Below, piece by piece: positions 7,678 to 15,947 of a stretch of DNA of 46,330 bases (positions within the stretch are counted from its first letter, which is position 1; the number at the start of each line of letters is the position of its first letter). Both the position numbers and the translations under genes were made by a program. The notes under the pieces are model-generated. The model made no database searches, was not told the DNA's origin, and saw nothing but the letters and a program-made list of their open reading frames with translations. This DNA is from Raoultibacter timonensis. GTDB lineage: Bacteria > Actinomycetota > Coriobacteriia > Coriobacteriales > Eggerthellaceae. The stretch lies in contig NZ_LT964681.1 in the NCBI RefSeq assembly GCF_900240215.1, positions 93,690 to 140,019 on the forward strand, given 5' to 3'.

Positions 7678-9591
7678 ATGAAAACCGAACAGGGAACGGC
7701 GAGCATGCCGAAACCGCACGGAAGCAAGAACAAAGCTACGCTCGCGCGCGTTTTCGCCCTCGCACTCAGCATGATGCTGGTGTTCTCGGGCCTGATCGCC
7801 TGCAGCCCCAGCAGCAACGGGGGCAACGGCGGCAATAGCGGCTCGAACGAGGCCGCGTCCGAGCAGAGCTACACGCCCGGCACCTATACCGGCACCGGCA
7901 CGGGCAATGGCGGCGACATCACCGTAGAAGTGACGTTCAGCGAAGACGCCATCACCGATATCAAGGTGGTCTCCCAATCGGAAACTGAAACCGTGGCAGC
8001 GGAAGCGCTTGAGACCATCCCCGCTTCCATAATCGAGTATCAGAGCCTCGGCGTCGACACGATGTCGGGCGCTACCATGTCGAGCCTCGGGCTCGTAGCC
8101 GCCATCACCGACTGCGTCGAGCAGGCAGGCGGCAACGTGAGCCAACTCAAGAAGGTTCCCGCACAGGAGAAGTCGACCGAGACGGTCGAAAAAGAAGCCG
8201 ACGCCATCGTGGTCGGCGGCGGCGGTGCGGGCATGGCAGCCGCCATCCGCCTGCAGGAGCTCGGCAAGAACGTCATCTTGGTCGAGAAAACCTACCGCCT
8301 CGGCGGATCGATCTCCGTGAGCGGCGGCAACCAGGTTGTCACGGGCAGCAAGCTTCAGGCCGAAGCGGGCGTTACCGATGACAGCGCCGAATCGATGGTC
8401 GAGGACTTCCAGAAGAACGGTGAGGACATCTGCGTGCCCGAGCTCATCGAGCTCTACGCGAACAACGTCGGCGAAACCACCGACTGGATCCACGAGTACG
8501 CCGGCGTCGAGTACAACATGGAAGGCGGCCTGCACGACCTGGCCGAGTACTCCCACGATCGCGAGCTCGCCTACGCGGGCGGCGGCGCGGGCGCTACCGA
8601 ATCGCTTCGCCAGGCCGTGAAGGATTCCGGAGCCGACGTGCTGCTCGACACGACCGCCGAGAGCCTCATCGAAGAGAACGGCAAGGTCGTGGGCGTGAAC
8701 GCTGTCGGCAAAGACGGCACCACGTACGTTCTCAAAGCCGATTCCGTCGTGCTCGCCACGGGCGGCTACGGCAACAGCGACGAATATCTGACCGAGGAGC
8801 TTCAGAACTCGCTCTACTACGGCCTCATGGGATCCACCGGCGACGGCCTCACCATGGCGACCGCCGAGGGCATCGATGCCGATACGCGCCTCATGGAATA
8901 CGCCAAGCTCTATCCCAACGGCGCTGAGGTTTCCCCGGGCCGTGCCAAGTCCACGATCGACGGCAACCTGCTCGTATGGCCGATGAGCACGATCCTCGTG
9001 AACGCCGAGGGCGAGCGTGTCGTGAACGAGAAGGCATCCAACCACGAAATCCTCGAAGTCGAACTCGAGCAGACCGATTCGATGCTCTACCTCTTGATGG
9101 ACCAAGAGAACTTCGACGTATGGAGCACCAAGCTCAAGGATACCGGCTTCAACACGCAGGCCGTCGAGGGCTACCTTGAGGCCAACGGTTCCACCACCCC
9201 CATCTTCGCACACGGCGATACGATCGAAGAGCTCGCCGGCGTGCTCGGCATGGATCCTGCAACGCTCCAGGCCACGGTCGACGCCTACAACGCGGGCGTC
9301 GATGCGGGAACCGACGAGTTCGGACGGACGGGCGAGTATCTCCAGATGAAGATCGGCGAAGGCCCCTACTACCTCGTCGAGCAGAAGCCGCGCTACGCCA
9401 CCACCATGGGCGGTCTCGTAGTGAACGATTCGCTGCAGGTCATGAACAAGAGCGGCGAGCCCATCGAGGGTCTGTACGCTTCGGGCGAAGTCGTCGGCGG
9501 CGTTATGGGATCGAACTCCCCCTCCGGCGCGAACAACGGCTGGGCACTCACTTCCGGCAAGCTTGCCGCCGAAGCCATCGCAGAGAACTAG
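7678..9591 (+). CDS. Flavinylated lipoprotein FAD-dependent reductase (fumarate/urocanate reductase-like)
   Basis: Extracytoplasmic reductase of 637 residues. A signal peptide ends in the lipobox LIAC (Cys42), followed by a Gly/Ser/Asn-rich linker. Residues ~65-150 are an FMN-binding domain with the covalent flavinylation motif SGAT (130-133, FMN on Thr133). Residues ~175-637 are a flavocytochrome c/fumarate reductase FAD domain with the dinucleotide motif VVGGGGAGMAAA and C-terminal IEGLYASGEVVGG. No haem-binding CxxCH motif is present, so electrons must enter through the bound FMN. The substrate is unknown: the region that in fumarate and urocanate reductases carries the substrate arginine reads differently (LLVWPMSTILVN). 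The start is fixed by AAGGAGG at 7667-7673. It leads the operon with apbE and is probably controlled by the divergent luxR gene. Confidence 0.92.
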   Translation: MKTEQGTASMPKPHGSKNKATLARVFALALSMMLVFSGLIACSPSSNGGNGGNSGSNEAASEQSYTPGTYTGTGTGNGGDITVEVTFSEDAITDIKVVSQSETETVAAEALETIPASIIEYQSLGVDTMSGATMSSLGLVAAITDCVEQAGGNVSQLKKVPAQEKSTETVEKEADAIVVGGGGAGMAAAIRLQELGKNVILVEKTYRLGGSISVSGGNQVVTGSKLQAEAGVTDDSAESMVEDFQKNGEDICVPELIELYANNVGETTDWIHEYAGVEYNMEGGLHDLAEYSHDRELAYAGGGAGATESLRQAVKDSGADVLLDTTAESLIEENGKVVGVNAVGKDGTTYVLKADSVVLATGGYGNSDEYLTEELQNSLYYGLMGSTGDGLTMATAEGIDADTRLMEYAKLYPNGAEVSPGRAKSTIDGNLLVWPMSTILVNAEGERVVNEKASNHEILEVELEQTDSMLYLLMDQENFDVWSTKLKDTGFNTQAVEGYLEANGSTTPIFAHGDTIEELAGVLGMDPATLQATVDAYNAGVDAGTDEFGRTGEYLQMKIGEGPYYLVEQKPRYATTMGGLVVNDSLQVMNKSGEPIEGLYASGEVVGGVMGSNSPSGANNGWALTSGKLAAEAIAEN

Positions 9592-9619
9592 AAACACCCG
9601 AGTGAGCCGAGGTGCCCCG

Positions 9620-10666
9620 ATGCTAACCCGCAGAAACTTCATCTCGCTTGCTGCTCTCGCCACCCTTGGGGCGGGCCTCGTACCCGCGCTCGGCGGCTGC
9701 ACCTCAGCGGCCGCCAGCGCGGCGGGACTCGCCCCCGCAGACGGGAAAGCACATTCTTGCAACGAAGCCGCTACGCTCGACGTCTTTCTGTTCGATACGC
9801 TGGTGAGCATCGAGGCGTATTGCCCCGAAAGCCTGCTCGGCCAGGTAGAGAAGCGGCTCATCTACTTCGAGAACATCTTTTCGAAAACGGTCGCCGGAAG
9901 CGATGTCGACCTCATCAACAACGCCGCAGGCGATTCGGTTGCCGTGCACCCTGAAACGGCCGACATCATCGCGCGGGCGCTCTCCTACAGCGAGGAGTCA
10001 AACGGGCTGTTCGACATCACCATCGGCGGCGTTGTGGCGTTGTGGGATTTCAAAGCGGGCATCGTGCCCGAAGAGCAGGCGCTCGCCGAAGCGCTCGCTC
10101 ACGTGGACTACCGCGCCGTCGATCTCGACGGCGAGACGGTACGCGTATGCGACCCCCTTGCGCGAATCGATCTCGGCGGCATCGCCAAAGGCTACATCGC
10201 CGACGACATAGCGCGGATGCTGCGGGAGAACGGCTGCGAAAACGCGCTCGTCAACTTGGGCGGAAACACCTATGCGCTCGGACGACGACCCGATGGGTCG
10301 GTCTGGAACGTTGGCCTGCAGGATCCCAACGAGGCGCGGGGAACCGCATTCGCCGCTGTTCCCGTTACCGACAAATCAGTGGTGGCAAGCGGCATCAACG
10401 AACGCAGCTTCGTGCAGGACGGCCGAACGTACCACCATCTGCTCGACCCTGCAACCGGCATGCCCGCCGACAACGGCCTCGCAAGCGTCACCATCGTGAG
10501 CGCATCCTCGCTCGACGGCGACGCGTGCACAACGACCGCGTTCTTGCTCGGCGCCGAGGCCGGCATGGCATTCATCGAATCGCACGACGGGCTCGAGGCG
10601 CTGTTCATCGAAACCGGAGGAACCGCAAGCGCCTCGTCGGGAATGGTGACGGAGCAAACCCGATGA
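9620..10666 (+). CDS. apbE: ApbE family FAD:protein FMN transferase, lipoprotein
   Basis: Transfers FMN from FAD to Thr in SGAT-type motifs of exported proteins. The protein has 348 residues. The N-terminus has a twin-arginine-like start (LTRRNFISL) and a lipobox with Cys27 (LGGC), so it acts outside the membrane. Family motifs visible are DTLVSIEAYC, IDLGGIAKGYIAD, ALVNLGGNTYALG and the metal-binding region LDGDACTTTAFLLG. ATG 9620 is supported by GAGG 8 bases upstream. It starts 28 bases after the flavinylated reductase stop, so enzyme and target are co-expressed; the adjacent reductase is its obvious substrate. Confidence 0.95.
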   Translation: MLTRRNFISLAALATLGAGLVPALGGCTSAAASAAGLAPADGKAHSCNEAATLDVFLFDTLVSIEAYCPESLLGQVEKRLIYFENIFSKTVAGSDVDLINNAAGDSVAVHPETADIIARALSYSEESNGLFDITIGGVVALWDFKAGIVPEEQALAEALAHVDYRAVDLDGETVRVCDPLARIDLGGIAKGYIADDIARMLRENGCENALVNLGGNTYALGRRPDGSVWNVGLQDPNEARGTAFAAVPVTDKSVVASGINERSFVQDGRTYHHLLDPATGMPADNGLASVTIVSASSLDGDACTTTAFLLGAEAGMAFIESHDGLEALFIETGGTASASSGMVTEQTR

Positions 10667-11181
10667 GCATCGATCCCGCAAACGAGAGAAAGGAAGCCGC
10701 AATGGCCGCACCCGACACCAGCATGCGCACCGCACCCGTAGATTCGTCCGCCGCCGAAAACAGCGCTGCATCTCCTTATGCATCCGTCGTCGCAAGAAGA
10801 CAATCGCATCGCAGCCTGCTGTTCGTTGCGGGGCTCCTCGTCATTGCGATCGCCGCATGGGGCTGCATGCAAATCGCATTCGCAGCCAACGCCGACGACC
10901 GAATAGCCGTCATTACCGACAGCGAGGGGGCTACGCAGCGAATCCCCCTCAGCGAAAACGGCAGCTACCCCGTCGAGACCGCCCTCGGCACGAACGTCGT
11001 AGCCATCGAGAACGGCGAGGTGCATATGGATTCAGCCGACTGCCCCGGTCACGACTGCATCAACCAAGGCGCCATCGGCAGCGCAGGCGAGATCATCGTG
11101 TGCCTGCCCCACAAGCTCATCGTAAGCATCGAGGGCGGCACCGACGAAGGCGCATCGGCGATCGACACCGTGGCAAGCTAG
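10663..11181 (+). CDS. NusG domain II-containing membrane-anchored protein
   Basis: A 172-residue protein with an N-terminal hydrophilic segment, one transmembrane helix (LLFVAGLLVIAIAAWGCMQIA) and an exported NusG_II domain (NVVAIENGEVHMDSADCPGHDC, CLPHKLIVSIEGG). The cysteines in CPGHDC and CLPHK are conserved in this domain and may form a disulfide or bind a metal. NusG_II proteins are recurrent neighbours of ApbE and flavinylated proteins, but their exact job is not established. The ATG at 10663 overlaps the apbE stop (ATGA). An alternative ATG at 10702 has a better ribosome site (AAAGGAAG), so the first 13 residues are uncertain. Confidence 0.85.
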   Translation: MSIDPANERKEAAMAAPDTSMRTAPVDSSAAENSAASPYASVVARRQSHRSLLFVAGLLVIAIAAWGCMQIAFAANADDRIAVITDSEGATQRIPLSENGSYPVETALGTNVVAIENGEVHMDSADCPGHDCINQGAIGSAGEIIVCLPHKLIVSIEGGTDEGASAIDTVAS

Positions 11182-11204
11182 CCGCCGTACATTGGGAGGA
11201 AATC

Positions 11205-11804
11205 ATGAGCGGAAAAACGAAACAACTGGCCTACATCGCCCTCTTCGCAGCACTTACCCTGGTGCTCGGATACCTTGAAGCGACAATACCCGTCCCCATA
11301 ACGATTCCCGGAGTGAAGCTCGGCCTCGCCAACATAGCGGTGCTCATTGCGCTCTATCTGATGGGACCCCGCTGGGCGTTTGCCGTCATGCTCCTCAAAG
11401 TAGGCGTGACCTCCCTTATAATCGGCGCTCCTTCGATGGCGGTATACAGCCTTGCGGGAAGTGTGCTCGCCTATCTCGGCATGTACGCAGCGTGGCGTTT
11501 CGGCAAGCTTTCGCTTGTCGCCGTCAGCGTGATTGCAGCGCTGCTGCACAACATGGGCCAGCTTTGCGTTGCCGTAGCGATCATGCAGACGCCCGCGCTC
11601 TTCGTCAACCTGCCCGTCATGGTGATCGCCGCCTGCATTACGGGTATTGCAACGGGGACGATCGCATTCGGAGTGCTGAGAGCGCTTCCCCCCTTGCAGG
11701 CAACCGCTAGCGGCCGCAGCAAGACCGCACCCGGCGATCGCAGCAAAACAGCCGATCGACTGGCAAATCGACACGCTGCTGCAATCGCCGCGAAACGCTC
11801 ATAG
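11205..11804 (+). CDS. Gx transporter / heptaprenyl diphosphate synthase component I-like membrane protein
   Basis: A 199-residue protein with about five or six helices. It starts TKQLAYIALFAALTLVLGYLEATIPVP and continues IPGVKLGLANIAVLIALYLMGP, the signature of the Hpre_diP_synt_I / Gx transporter family, which resembles ECF transporter substrate-binding (S) subunits. The C-terminal ~35 residues are hydrophilic and basic. GGGAGGA at 11194-11200 is a strong ribosome site. In Listeria the related DmkB lies in the extracellular electron transfer locus with the ApbE-like FmnA, and this operon has a similar composition. A role in quinone or flavin supply is inferred, not shown. Confidence 0.85.
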   Translation: MSGKTKQLAYIALFAALTLVLGYLEATIPVPITIPGVKLGLANIAVLIALYLMGPRWAFAVMLLKVGVTSLIIGAPSMAVYSLAGSVLAYLGMYAAWRFGKLSLVAVSVIAALLHNMGQLCVAVAIMQTPALFVNLPVMVIAACITGIATGTIAFGVLRALPPLQATASGRSKTAPGDRSKTADRLANRHAAAIAAKRS

Positions 11805-11822
11805 GTTCGCAGGAGGCAAGCC

Positions 11823-12641
11823 ATGAGCGCGAACATCACCATCGGACAGTACGTAGCGGGCACAAGCATCGTTCACCGCACCGACGCGCGCGTTAAGCTC
11901 GTTCTCGTCATCGCGTATGCGGTCGCGCTGTTCCTCTCGACCGGTTGGATCGGCATCTGCATCTGCGGCGCGCTCGGCGCCCTTGGCTACGTCGCCGCGA
12001 ACATCCCGGCAAAGCTCGCCGTACGGAGCCTCAAGCCGGTCCTGTTCATTCTGCTGTTCACGGTGGCGCTCAACGCCTTCACTTTCAACGCCGGATCGGG
12101 CGACGGAGCGCCTGCGAGCACAGGAACCATCGCGCTTGCTGGAACGTTCGGCATCAGCCTTCAGGGCGTCGAGAACGGTGTTTTCTTCGCGCTGCGCATC
12201 GTGTTCCTTATTGCCGCAACTTCGCTTCTCACCTACACGACCCCGCTTATCGATATCGTCGATGCGGTCCGCTCGCTTTTGCGTCCGCTCGCCCGCCTCA
12301 AGGTGCCCGTTGAAGACGTGGCCGTCGTATGCGCATTGACGATCCGATTCATTCCCTCGACCGTCGAGGAAGCAGAGTGCATCATGAAGGCGCAAAGGGC
12401 ACGGGGGCTGCGCTTCGACGAAGGAAGCCTGCTCACGCGGGCCAAAGCTTGGGTGCCGATCATCACGCCGCTGTTCATCAACCTGTTCAGGCGCGCTGAT
12501 ACGCTCGCCTGCGCCATGGATGCCCGCTGCTACACCGGTGCCGCACGCACGCACCTTAGCATCGCGCGGATGAGGCGGAGCGATTCGCTCGCTGGAGCCC
12601 TCGGAGTCGCACTGCTTGCCTGCGTCGCGGTGTTTCTGTAA
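11823..12641 (+). CDS. EcfT/CbiQ-like energy-coupling factor transmembrane protein
   Basis: A 272-residue membrane subunit of the ECF transporter type. The N-terminus (YVAGTSIVHRTDARVKLVLVIAYAVALF) is the EcfT/CbiQ signature. The cytoplasmic coupling region carries AQRARG and later AMDARCY, corresponding to the two ATPase-coupling motifs; in the second the usual Gly or Ser after Ala-Arg is Cys. GGAGG sits upstream of the start. In an ECF transporter this subunit joins the S subunit to two ATPases. The preceding Gx gene could supply the S-like subunit, but no EcfA ATPase gene follows or lies elsewhere in the window, so an ATPase must come from another locus if the complex is active. Confidence 0.88.
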   Translation: MSANITIGQYVAGTSIVHRTDARVKLVLVIAYAVALFLSTGWIGICICGALGALGYVAANIPAKLAVRSLKPVLFILLFTVALNAFTFNAGSGDGAPASTGTIALAGTFGISLQGVENGVFFALRIVFLIAATSLLTYTTPLIDIVDAVRSLLRPLARLKVPVEDVAVVCALTIRFIPSTVEEAECIMKAQRARGLRFDEGSLLTRAKAWVPIITPLFINLFRRADTLACAMDARCYTGAARTHLSIARMRRSDSLAGALGVALLACVAVFL

Positions 12642-12806
12642 AGGCACGCTTACGGCTTGCCCAGACGCATTCGCTGGTTGCCACGATACACGCGGCTCGA
12701 TCACAAGATGCAAGATAGGTATCGGCAAGCATGGCAGATGCCGCAGAATAAACCTTTGCCGATCCGAGCTTCCCATCCAGGCCTCACGTTTCGCAACACG
12801 CGGAAC
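12642..12806. other. Intergenic stretch without recognised gene
   Basis: Noncoding sequence between the EcfT-like gene and the inverted-repeat element at 12807. Together with that element and the bases up to 13058 it forms a gene gap of about 417 bases. No terminator or tRNA was recognised. Confidence 0.5.
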
Positions 12807-12959
12807 GTGGCACAAAATTGGAGGTATGGCAATTTGATAATATGCTACATACCTAGTTTTTGAATGCTTGCCAAAAAACTCCTGGTCAGAAAAAATCTTC
12901 CATGCACTTTACTAATTAGTAATATACTATATTTTGCCATACCTCGAAATTTATGCCAG
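12807..12959. mobile_element. MITE-like element, copy A (153 bp)
   Basis: AT-rich element bounded by imperfect 26-base inverted repeats at 12807-12832 and 12934-12959; read inward from the right end the repeat starts CTGGCATAAATTTCGAGG. The interior contains TTGATAATATGCTAC just inside the left repeat. A second element at 44735-44892 has nearly the same length, ends matching this one at most positions, and the interior motif TTGATAATATGGCTAC. It carries no transposase, so it is probably a non-autonomous miniature element or another dispersed structured repeat. It lies between the EcfT-like gene and the GNAT gene. Confidence 0.65.
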
Positions 12960-13058
12960 ATTTCAGCAACGCGCGACTGGAGCGCCGCCTCCGACGGGGC
13001 AGATATGCCCGGCCCTGAACATCTCGCCGCGGAAAACGCAACCCGCGCCGCACAAGGC

Positions 13059-13514
13059 CTATTCGTCTTGCAGCTCCATATGCAACAGAGGAAACGGCCT
13101 TCCCTGCCCGTCGATTTCGGAGCGGCCGACCACCGCGAAGCCCATGTGCTCGTAGAATCCACGGGCACCGGGGTTTCCTTCGTTCACATCGAGCCTGCGA
13201 GCGCCAAGCGTTTTGGTCGCATAGTTGAGCAACCGCCTGCCCACCCCCGCGCCGAACAGCTCAGGGGATACGAACAACATCTCGATCATGTCGCCTTCAA
13301 CCCCGAGAAAGCCCACGGGCTTACCCGCATCGTCAAACACGACCACCAGCGTGTCGACCGCCGATAGGGCTTGCCGTACCTGCGGGCGCAGCTCGTCAAT
13401 GTCCGACTCCGCAAGGAACAGGTGCGTAGGGCGAATCGATGCCTCCCATACGGCGGCAACGGCGCGCACAAGCTCTTCGGTACGCTCGCCTTTTGCGACG
13501 GTTTCCATTTCCAT
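13059..13514 (-). CDS. GNAT family N-acetyltransferase
   Basis: A 151-residue acetyltransferase of the GNAT fold, similar in layout to YjaB-like enzymes. The acetyl-CoA-binding segment is MLFVSPELFGAGVGRRLLNYA (variant of the R/QxxGxG/A loop), followed by RLDVNEGNPGARGFYEHMGFAVVGRSEID, the usual asparagine and tyrosine region. The acceptor substrate cannot be told. ATG 13514 has GAGGAC just upstream; an in-frame ATG at 13508 is also possible. It stands alone, divergent from the crcB gene. Confidence 0.9.
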   Translation of the reverse strand: MEMETVAKGERTEELVRAVAAVWEASIRPTHLFLAESDIDELRPQVRQALSAVDTLVVVFDDAGKPVGFLGVEGDMIEMLFVSPELFGAGVGRRLLNYATKTLGARRLDVNEGNPGARGFYEHMGFAVVGRSEIDGQGRPFPLLHMELQDE

Positions 13515-13609
13515 TGTGTCCTCTTCCCTAAAACGGCACGCGGCCGTTCAACATGTCCTACAATACCTTTTGGTTCGATTATCGCACACTACACGAGAAA
13601 GCCCAGACC

Positions 13610-14023
13610 ATGCTTTTCAGTTTCTTAGCCGTCGCCGCAGGAGGCGCCATCGGGGCGGCTGGCCGTTACGGTGTCGCCCTGGCGACACAGGCGCTCATCC
13701 CCTCGGAACATGCGCTCGCAGGATTTCCCGTGGCGACGATTTTCGTCAACATCGTCAACATCGTCGGGTGCTTCGTGATCGGCTTTGCCTCGCATTTCTT
13801 CATGCAAGCCGATTTTCCCACGAGCGGCTCGTGGAAGCTCTTCTGCATAACCGGCATCCTCGGTGGTTTCACCACCTTCTCGACGTTCAGCCTCGAGAGC
13901 ATCGACCTCCTTCAATCGGGAGCAACGGGCTTGGGTGCGCTCTATATCGGGCTGAGCCTCGCCCTCTGCCTCGTAGGCGTTTTTGCGGGACGCCTCCTAG
14001 CGCAGATCATCTGGAAGGCGTAA
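13610..14023 (+). CDS. crcB: Fluoride efflux channel CrcB/FluC
   Basis: Small dual-topology fluoride channel of 137 residues with four helices. Family motifs are GGAIGAAGRYG (residues 11-21), the VNIVNIVGCFVIGF segment containing the channel asparagine, and GGFTTFSTFS (85-94) with the phenylalanine and threonine residues that line the fluoride path. ATG 13610 is chosen because homologues begin here; an open frame extends 19 codons upstream to 13553. Only one copy is present, consistent with a homodimer. No fluoride riboswitch was recognised upstream. The stop lies 4 bases before the next gene. Confidence 0.92.
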   Translation: MLFSFLAVAAGGAIGAAGRYGVALATQALIPSEHALAGFPVATIFVNIVNIVGCFVIGFASHFFMQADFPTSGSWKLFCITGILGGFTTFSTFSLESIDLLQSGATGLGALYIGLSLALCLVGVFAGRLLAQIIWKA

Positions 14024-14027
14024 CGCC

Positions 14028-14948
14028 GTGCGCAGAGCCAAAAACCTCGCGATCAATTTTATCCGGGGATTCTGCATGGCGCTGGCCGATAGCGTGCCAG
14101 GCGTTTCCGGCGGAACAATCGCGTTTCTGCTCGGATTCTACGATCGGTTCATCGGCTCGCTCGACGATCTGTTCCATGGAAAGAAAAACGATCGGCTCGA
14201 AGCGATCAGGTTTCTCGCCAAACTCGCCATCGGCTGGATCGTCGGTTTCGGCATATCGGCCGCCGTGCTCACGAGCTTTTTCGATTCGCATATCTACGAG
14301 GTGAGCTCGCTGTTCATGGGCTTCATCGTGTTTGCCATACCCGTTGTTGCGCTCGAGGAAAAGCGATCGCTGCAAGGCCGCTGGGGCAACCTCGCCTTTA
14401 CGGTTGCGGGCATTGCGCTCGTCGTCGCCGTCACGCTGCTCAATCCCGCATCGGGTGCAGGCGTGAACGTGGCCATCGAACACCTCGATTTCGGACTCGT
14501 CGCCTACGTGTTCTTCGCCGCCATGATAGCCATCTCGGCCATGGTGCTGCCGGGCATCTCGGGTTCGACGCTGCTGCTGATATTCGGGCTCTACGTGCCC
14601 ATCATGGGCGCAGTGCGCAGCGTCATGGGATTCGACTTCGCCTACGCACCCATCCTGGGCGTGTTCGTTCTGGGCGTCGTATGCGGCGTTCTACTGTTCG
14701 TGAGACTCATCCGATTCTGCCTGCGCCGCTACCGATCGCAGACGATCTACTGCATCGTCGGCATGATGATCGGCTCGCTGTACTCGATCACGCAGGGGCC
14801 GCTCACGCTTGCCTCGCCGATGCCCGCCATGGGATTGGGTCAGTTCAGCGTCCTGTTCTTCCTTATCGGCGGCGCCGTTGTCGCAGGGCTGCAACTGCTC
14901 AAGAGAAAGCTCGACGACACCCCCGGCGAAAACCACAAGGATCGCTAA
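14028..14948 (+). CDS. DUF368 family membrane protein (undecaprenyl phosphate translocase-like)
   Basis: A 306-residue membrane protein with 8-9 helices and the paired family motifs SVPGVSGGT (near residue 22) and LPGISGST (near residue 178), an internal duplication typical of DUF368. Members of this family (PopT) have been shown to recycle undecaprenyl phosphate across the membrane during cell-wall synthesis. It starts with GTG four bases after the crcB stop, so the two genes are probably co-transcribed. Confidence 0.9.
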   Translation: MRRAKNLAINFIRGFCMALADSVPGVSGGTIAFLLGFYDRFIGSLDDLFHGKKNDRLEAIRFLAKLAIGWIVGFGISAAVLTSFFDSHIYEVSSLFMGFIVFAIPVVALEEKRSLQGRWGNLAFTVAGIALVVAVTLLNPASGAGVNVAIEHLDFGLVAYVFFAAMIAISAMVLPGISGSTLLLIFGLYVPIMGAVRSVMGFDFAYAPILGVFVLGVVCGVLLFVRLIRFCLRRYRSQTIYCIVGMMIGSLYSITQGPLTLASPMPAMGLGQFSVLFFLIGGAVVAGLQLLKRKLDDTPGENHKDR

Positions 14949-14958
14949 CCCGCAACGC

Positions 14959-15028
14959 TTCCGATAGTCGGAAAAGCGCTCGTATCCGGCGATTCCGCTG
15001 ATCGGAAACCCGATTCCGACGATCGCGC
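14959..15028. repeat. Short dyad repeats after the DUF368 gene
   Basis: Three related dyads occur in tandem: TTCCGATAGTCGGAA (14959-14973), TTCCGCTGATCGGAA (14993-15007) and a decayed TTCCGACGATCG starting at 15014. The first is extended by flanking CGC and GCG into a longer hairpin. They lie between the convergent DUF368 and TfoX-C genes and may act as terminators or be REP-like repeats. Confidence 0.5.
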
Positions 15029-15102
15029 GGACTCGCGCATGCCGCGCGTTTTCGCCGACGGTTGCGTTGAGGCCCAAAACCCTCGGGGGCACGTGCCGAC
15101 AA

Positions 15103-15354
15103 TTATCGTTCAGCGTCGAAGAACGCCTTGAGCTCGGCTTTCCGCTCGGGCGACAGGTTCTTTTTCGGAATGCCCTGCACCGCGCCCTCGAGGCCGTAGA
15201 GCATATGGAGGCATACGCCCGGATCGATGGTCTTCACCCGCAGCCACGCCTGCTCGGCACCGGCTTCGATCAATGCTTCCGCCGTATCGATGCCGACCTC
15301 GGTCAGCTGCTGTTCGGCATGGGCGCCGATGTTGGGAAGTTCGCTCAATTTCAT
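15103..15354 (-). CDS. TfoX/Sxy C-terminal domain protein
   Basis: An 83-residue protein made only of the TfoX C-terminal domain: a helix-hairpin-helix-like start (LSELPNIGAHAEQQLTEVGIDTAEALIEAG) followed by CLHMLYGLEGAVQGIPKKNLSPERKAELKAFF. In Proteobacteria this domain is part of the competence regulator Sxy. The stand-alone form is common in many bacteria, and its role is unknown. It starts 3 bases after the flavodoxin stop with GAGGTGA upstream, so the two genes form an operon. Confidence 0.88.
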   Translation of the reverse strand: MKLSELPNIGAHAEQQLTEVGIDTAEALIEAGAEQAWLRVKTIDPGVCLHMLYGLEGAVQGIPKKNLSPERKAELKAFFDAER

Positions 15355-15357
15355 GGC

Positions 15358-15870
15358 TCACCTCGCCTTTCCTACTGCTTCTTTGAGTTTGGACAGATCG
15401 GTCTCGTCGGGGTGGCTGCTCGCACGATCGAAGTTCTCGATGAGAAACCGCGCCTTCGCCTCTTCGTCGGAATCCGAGAGCATCGCCTCGTAGCGCGTGC
15501 GCACGCTCGACGGCATCCTGCCTTGGCACATGAATTCCCCGATGATGCGCGCGCTCTTCGGCACATGTTCCCTCACTCGGGCAAGAATGCCATCGAAGTA
15601 ATCCTGGCTTTCACCGAATCCAGCGGTGCCGAACAGGAACACTTCCTTGCCCGCAAGGCCGCCTAGAAACTCAGCGATCGCATCGGGGCAAGTACCGCGG
15701 TTGGTCCAGAACCCCACGTATACCCGCTTCGCCTCGACCACGTCATGCGGCGCGATCATCATAGTGGAGCCGAAGTTGACGCACTCCTCGGGGTCGAGCG
15801 CTTCGCGTACGGCTTGCGCGAGCTCCTGGGTGTTTCCCGTCGTACTCGCAAACGTAATAAGGTACTTCAT
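15358..15870 (-). CDS. Flavodoxin family protein
   Basis: A 170-residue FMN-binding electron carrier. The phosphate-binding loop is FASTTGNTQELAQAV (residues ~6-20). Further flavodoxin segments are VYVGFWTNRGTCPDAIAEFL and FLFGTAGFGESQDYF. The C-terminal ~50 residues are extra (MPSSVRTRYEAMLSD...), as in flavodoxin-like proteins of gut anaerobes. The frame also offers ATG 15876, but GGAG abuts it directly; ATG 15870 gives a proper 6-base gap and is chosen. Partner enzyme unknown. Confidence 0.9.
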   Translation of the reverse strand: MKYLITFASTTGNTQELAQAVREALDPEECVNFGSTMMIAPHDVVEAKRVYVGFWTNRGTCPDAIAEFLGGLAGKEVFLFGTAGFGESQDYFDGILARVREHVPKSARIIGEFMCQGRMPSSVRTRYEAMLSDSDEEAKARFLIENFDRASSHPDETDLSKLKEAVGKAR

Positions 15871-15947
15871 AGCCATCTCCTATCGCCCTCATCATAGCAG
15901 CGCGCAAGGGGAAAGGCAGCACCCTCAACCGAACCGTCACGCGACGT

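Noticed and set aside
7447-9861. Very long open frame on the minus strand continuing upstream of luxR
   Set aside because: It is the antisense of the flavin reductase and apbE genes; composition is typical of a shadow frame in high-GC DNA, and the luxR protein has a good start at 7446.
12642-12806. tRNA or small RNA in the gap after the EcfT-like gene
   Set aside because: No cloverleaf pattern or conserved T-arm sequence could be found.
13515-13609. Fluoride riboswitch upstream of crcB
   Set aside because: The region is short and I could not see the conserved fluoride aptamer elements.
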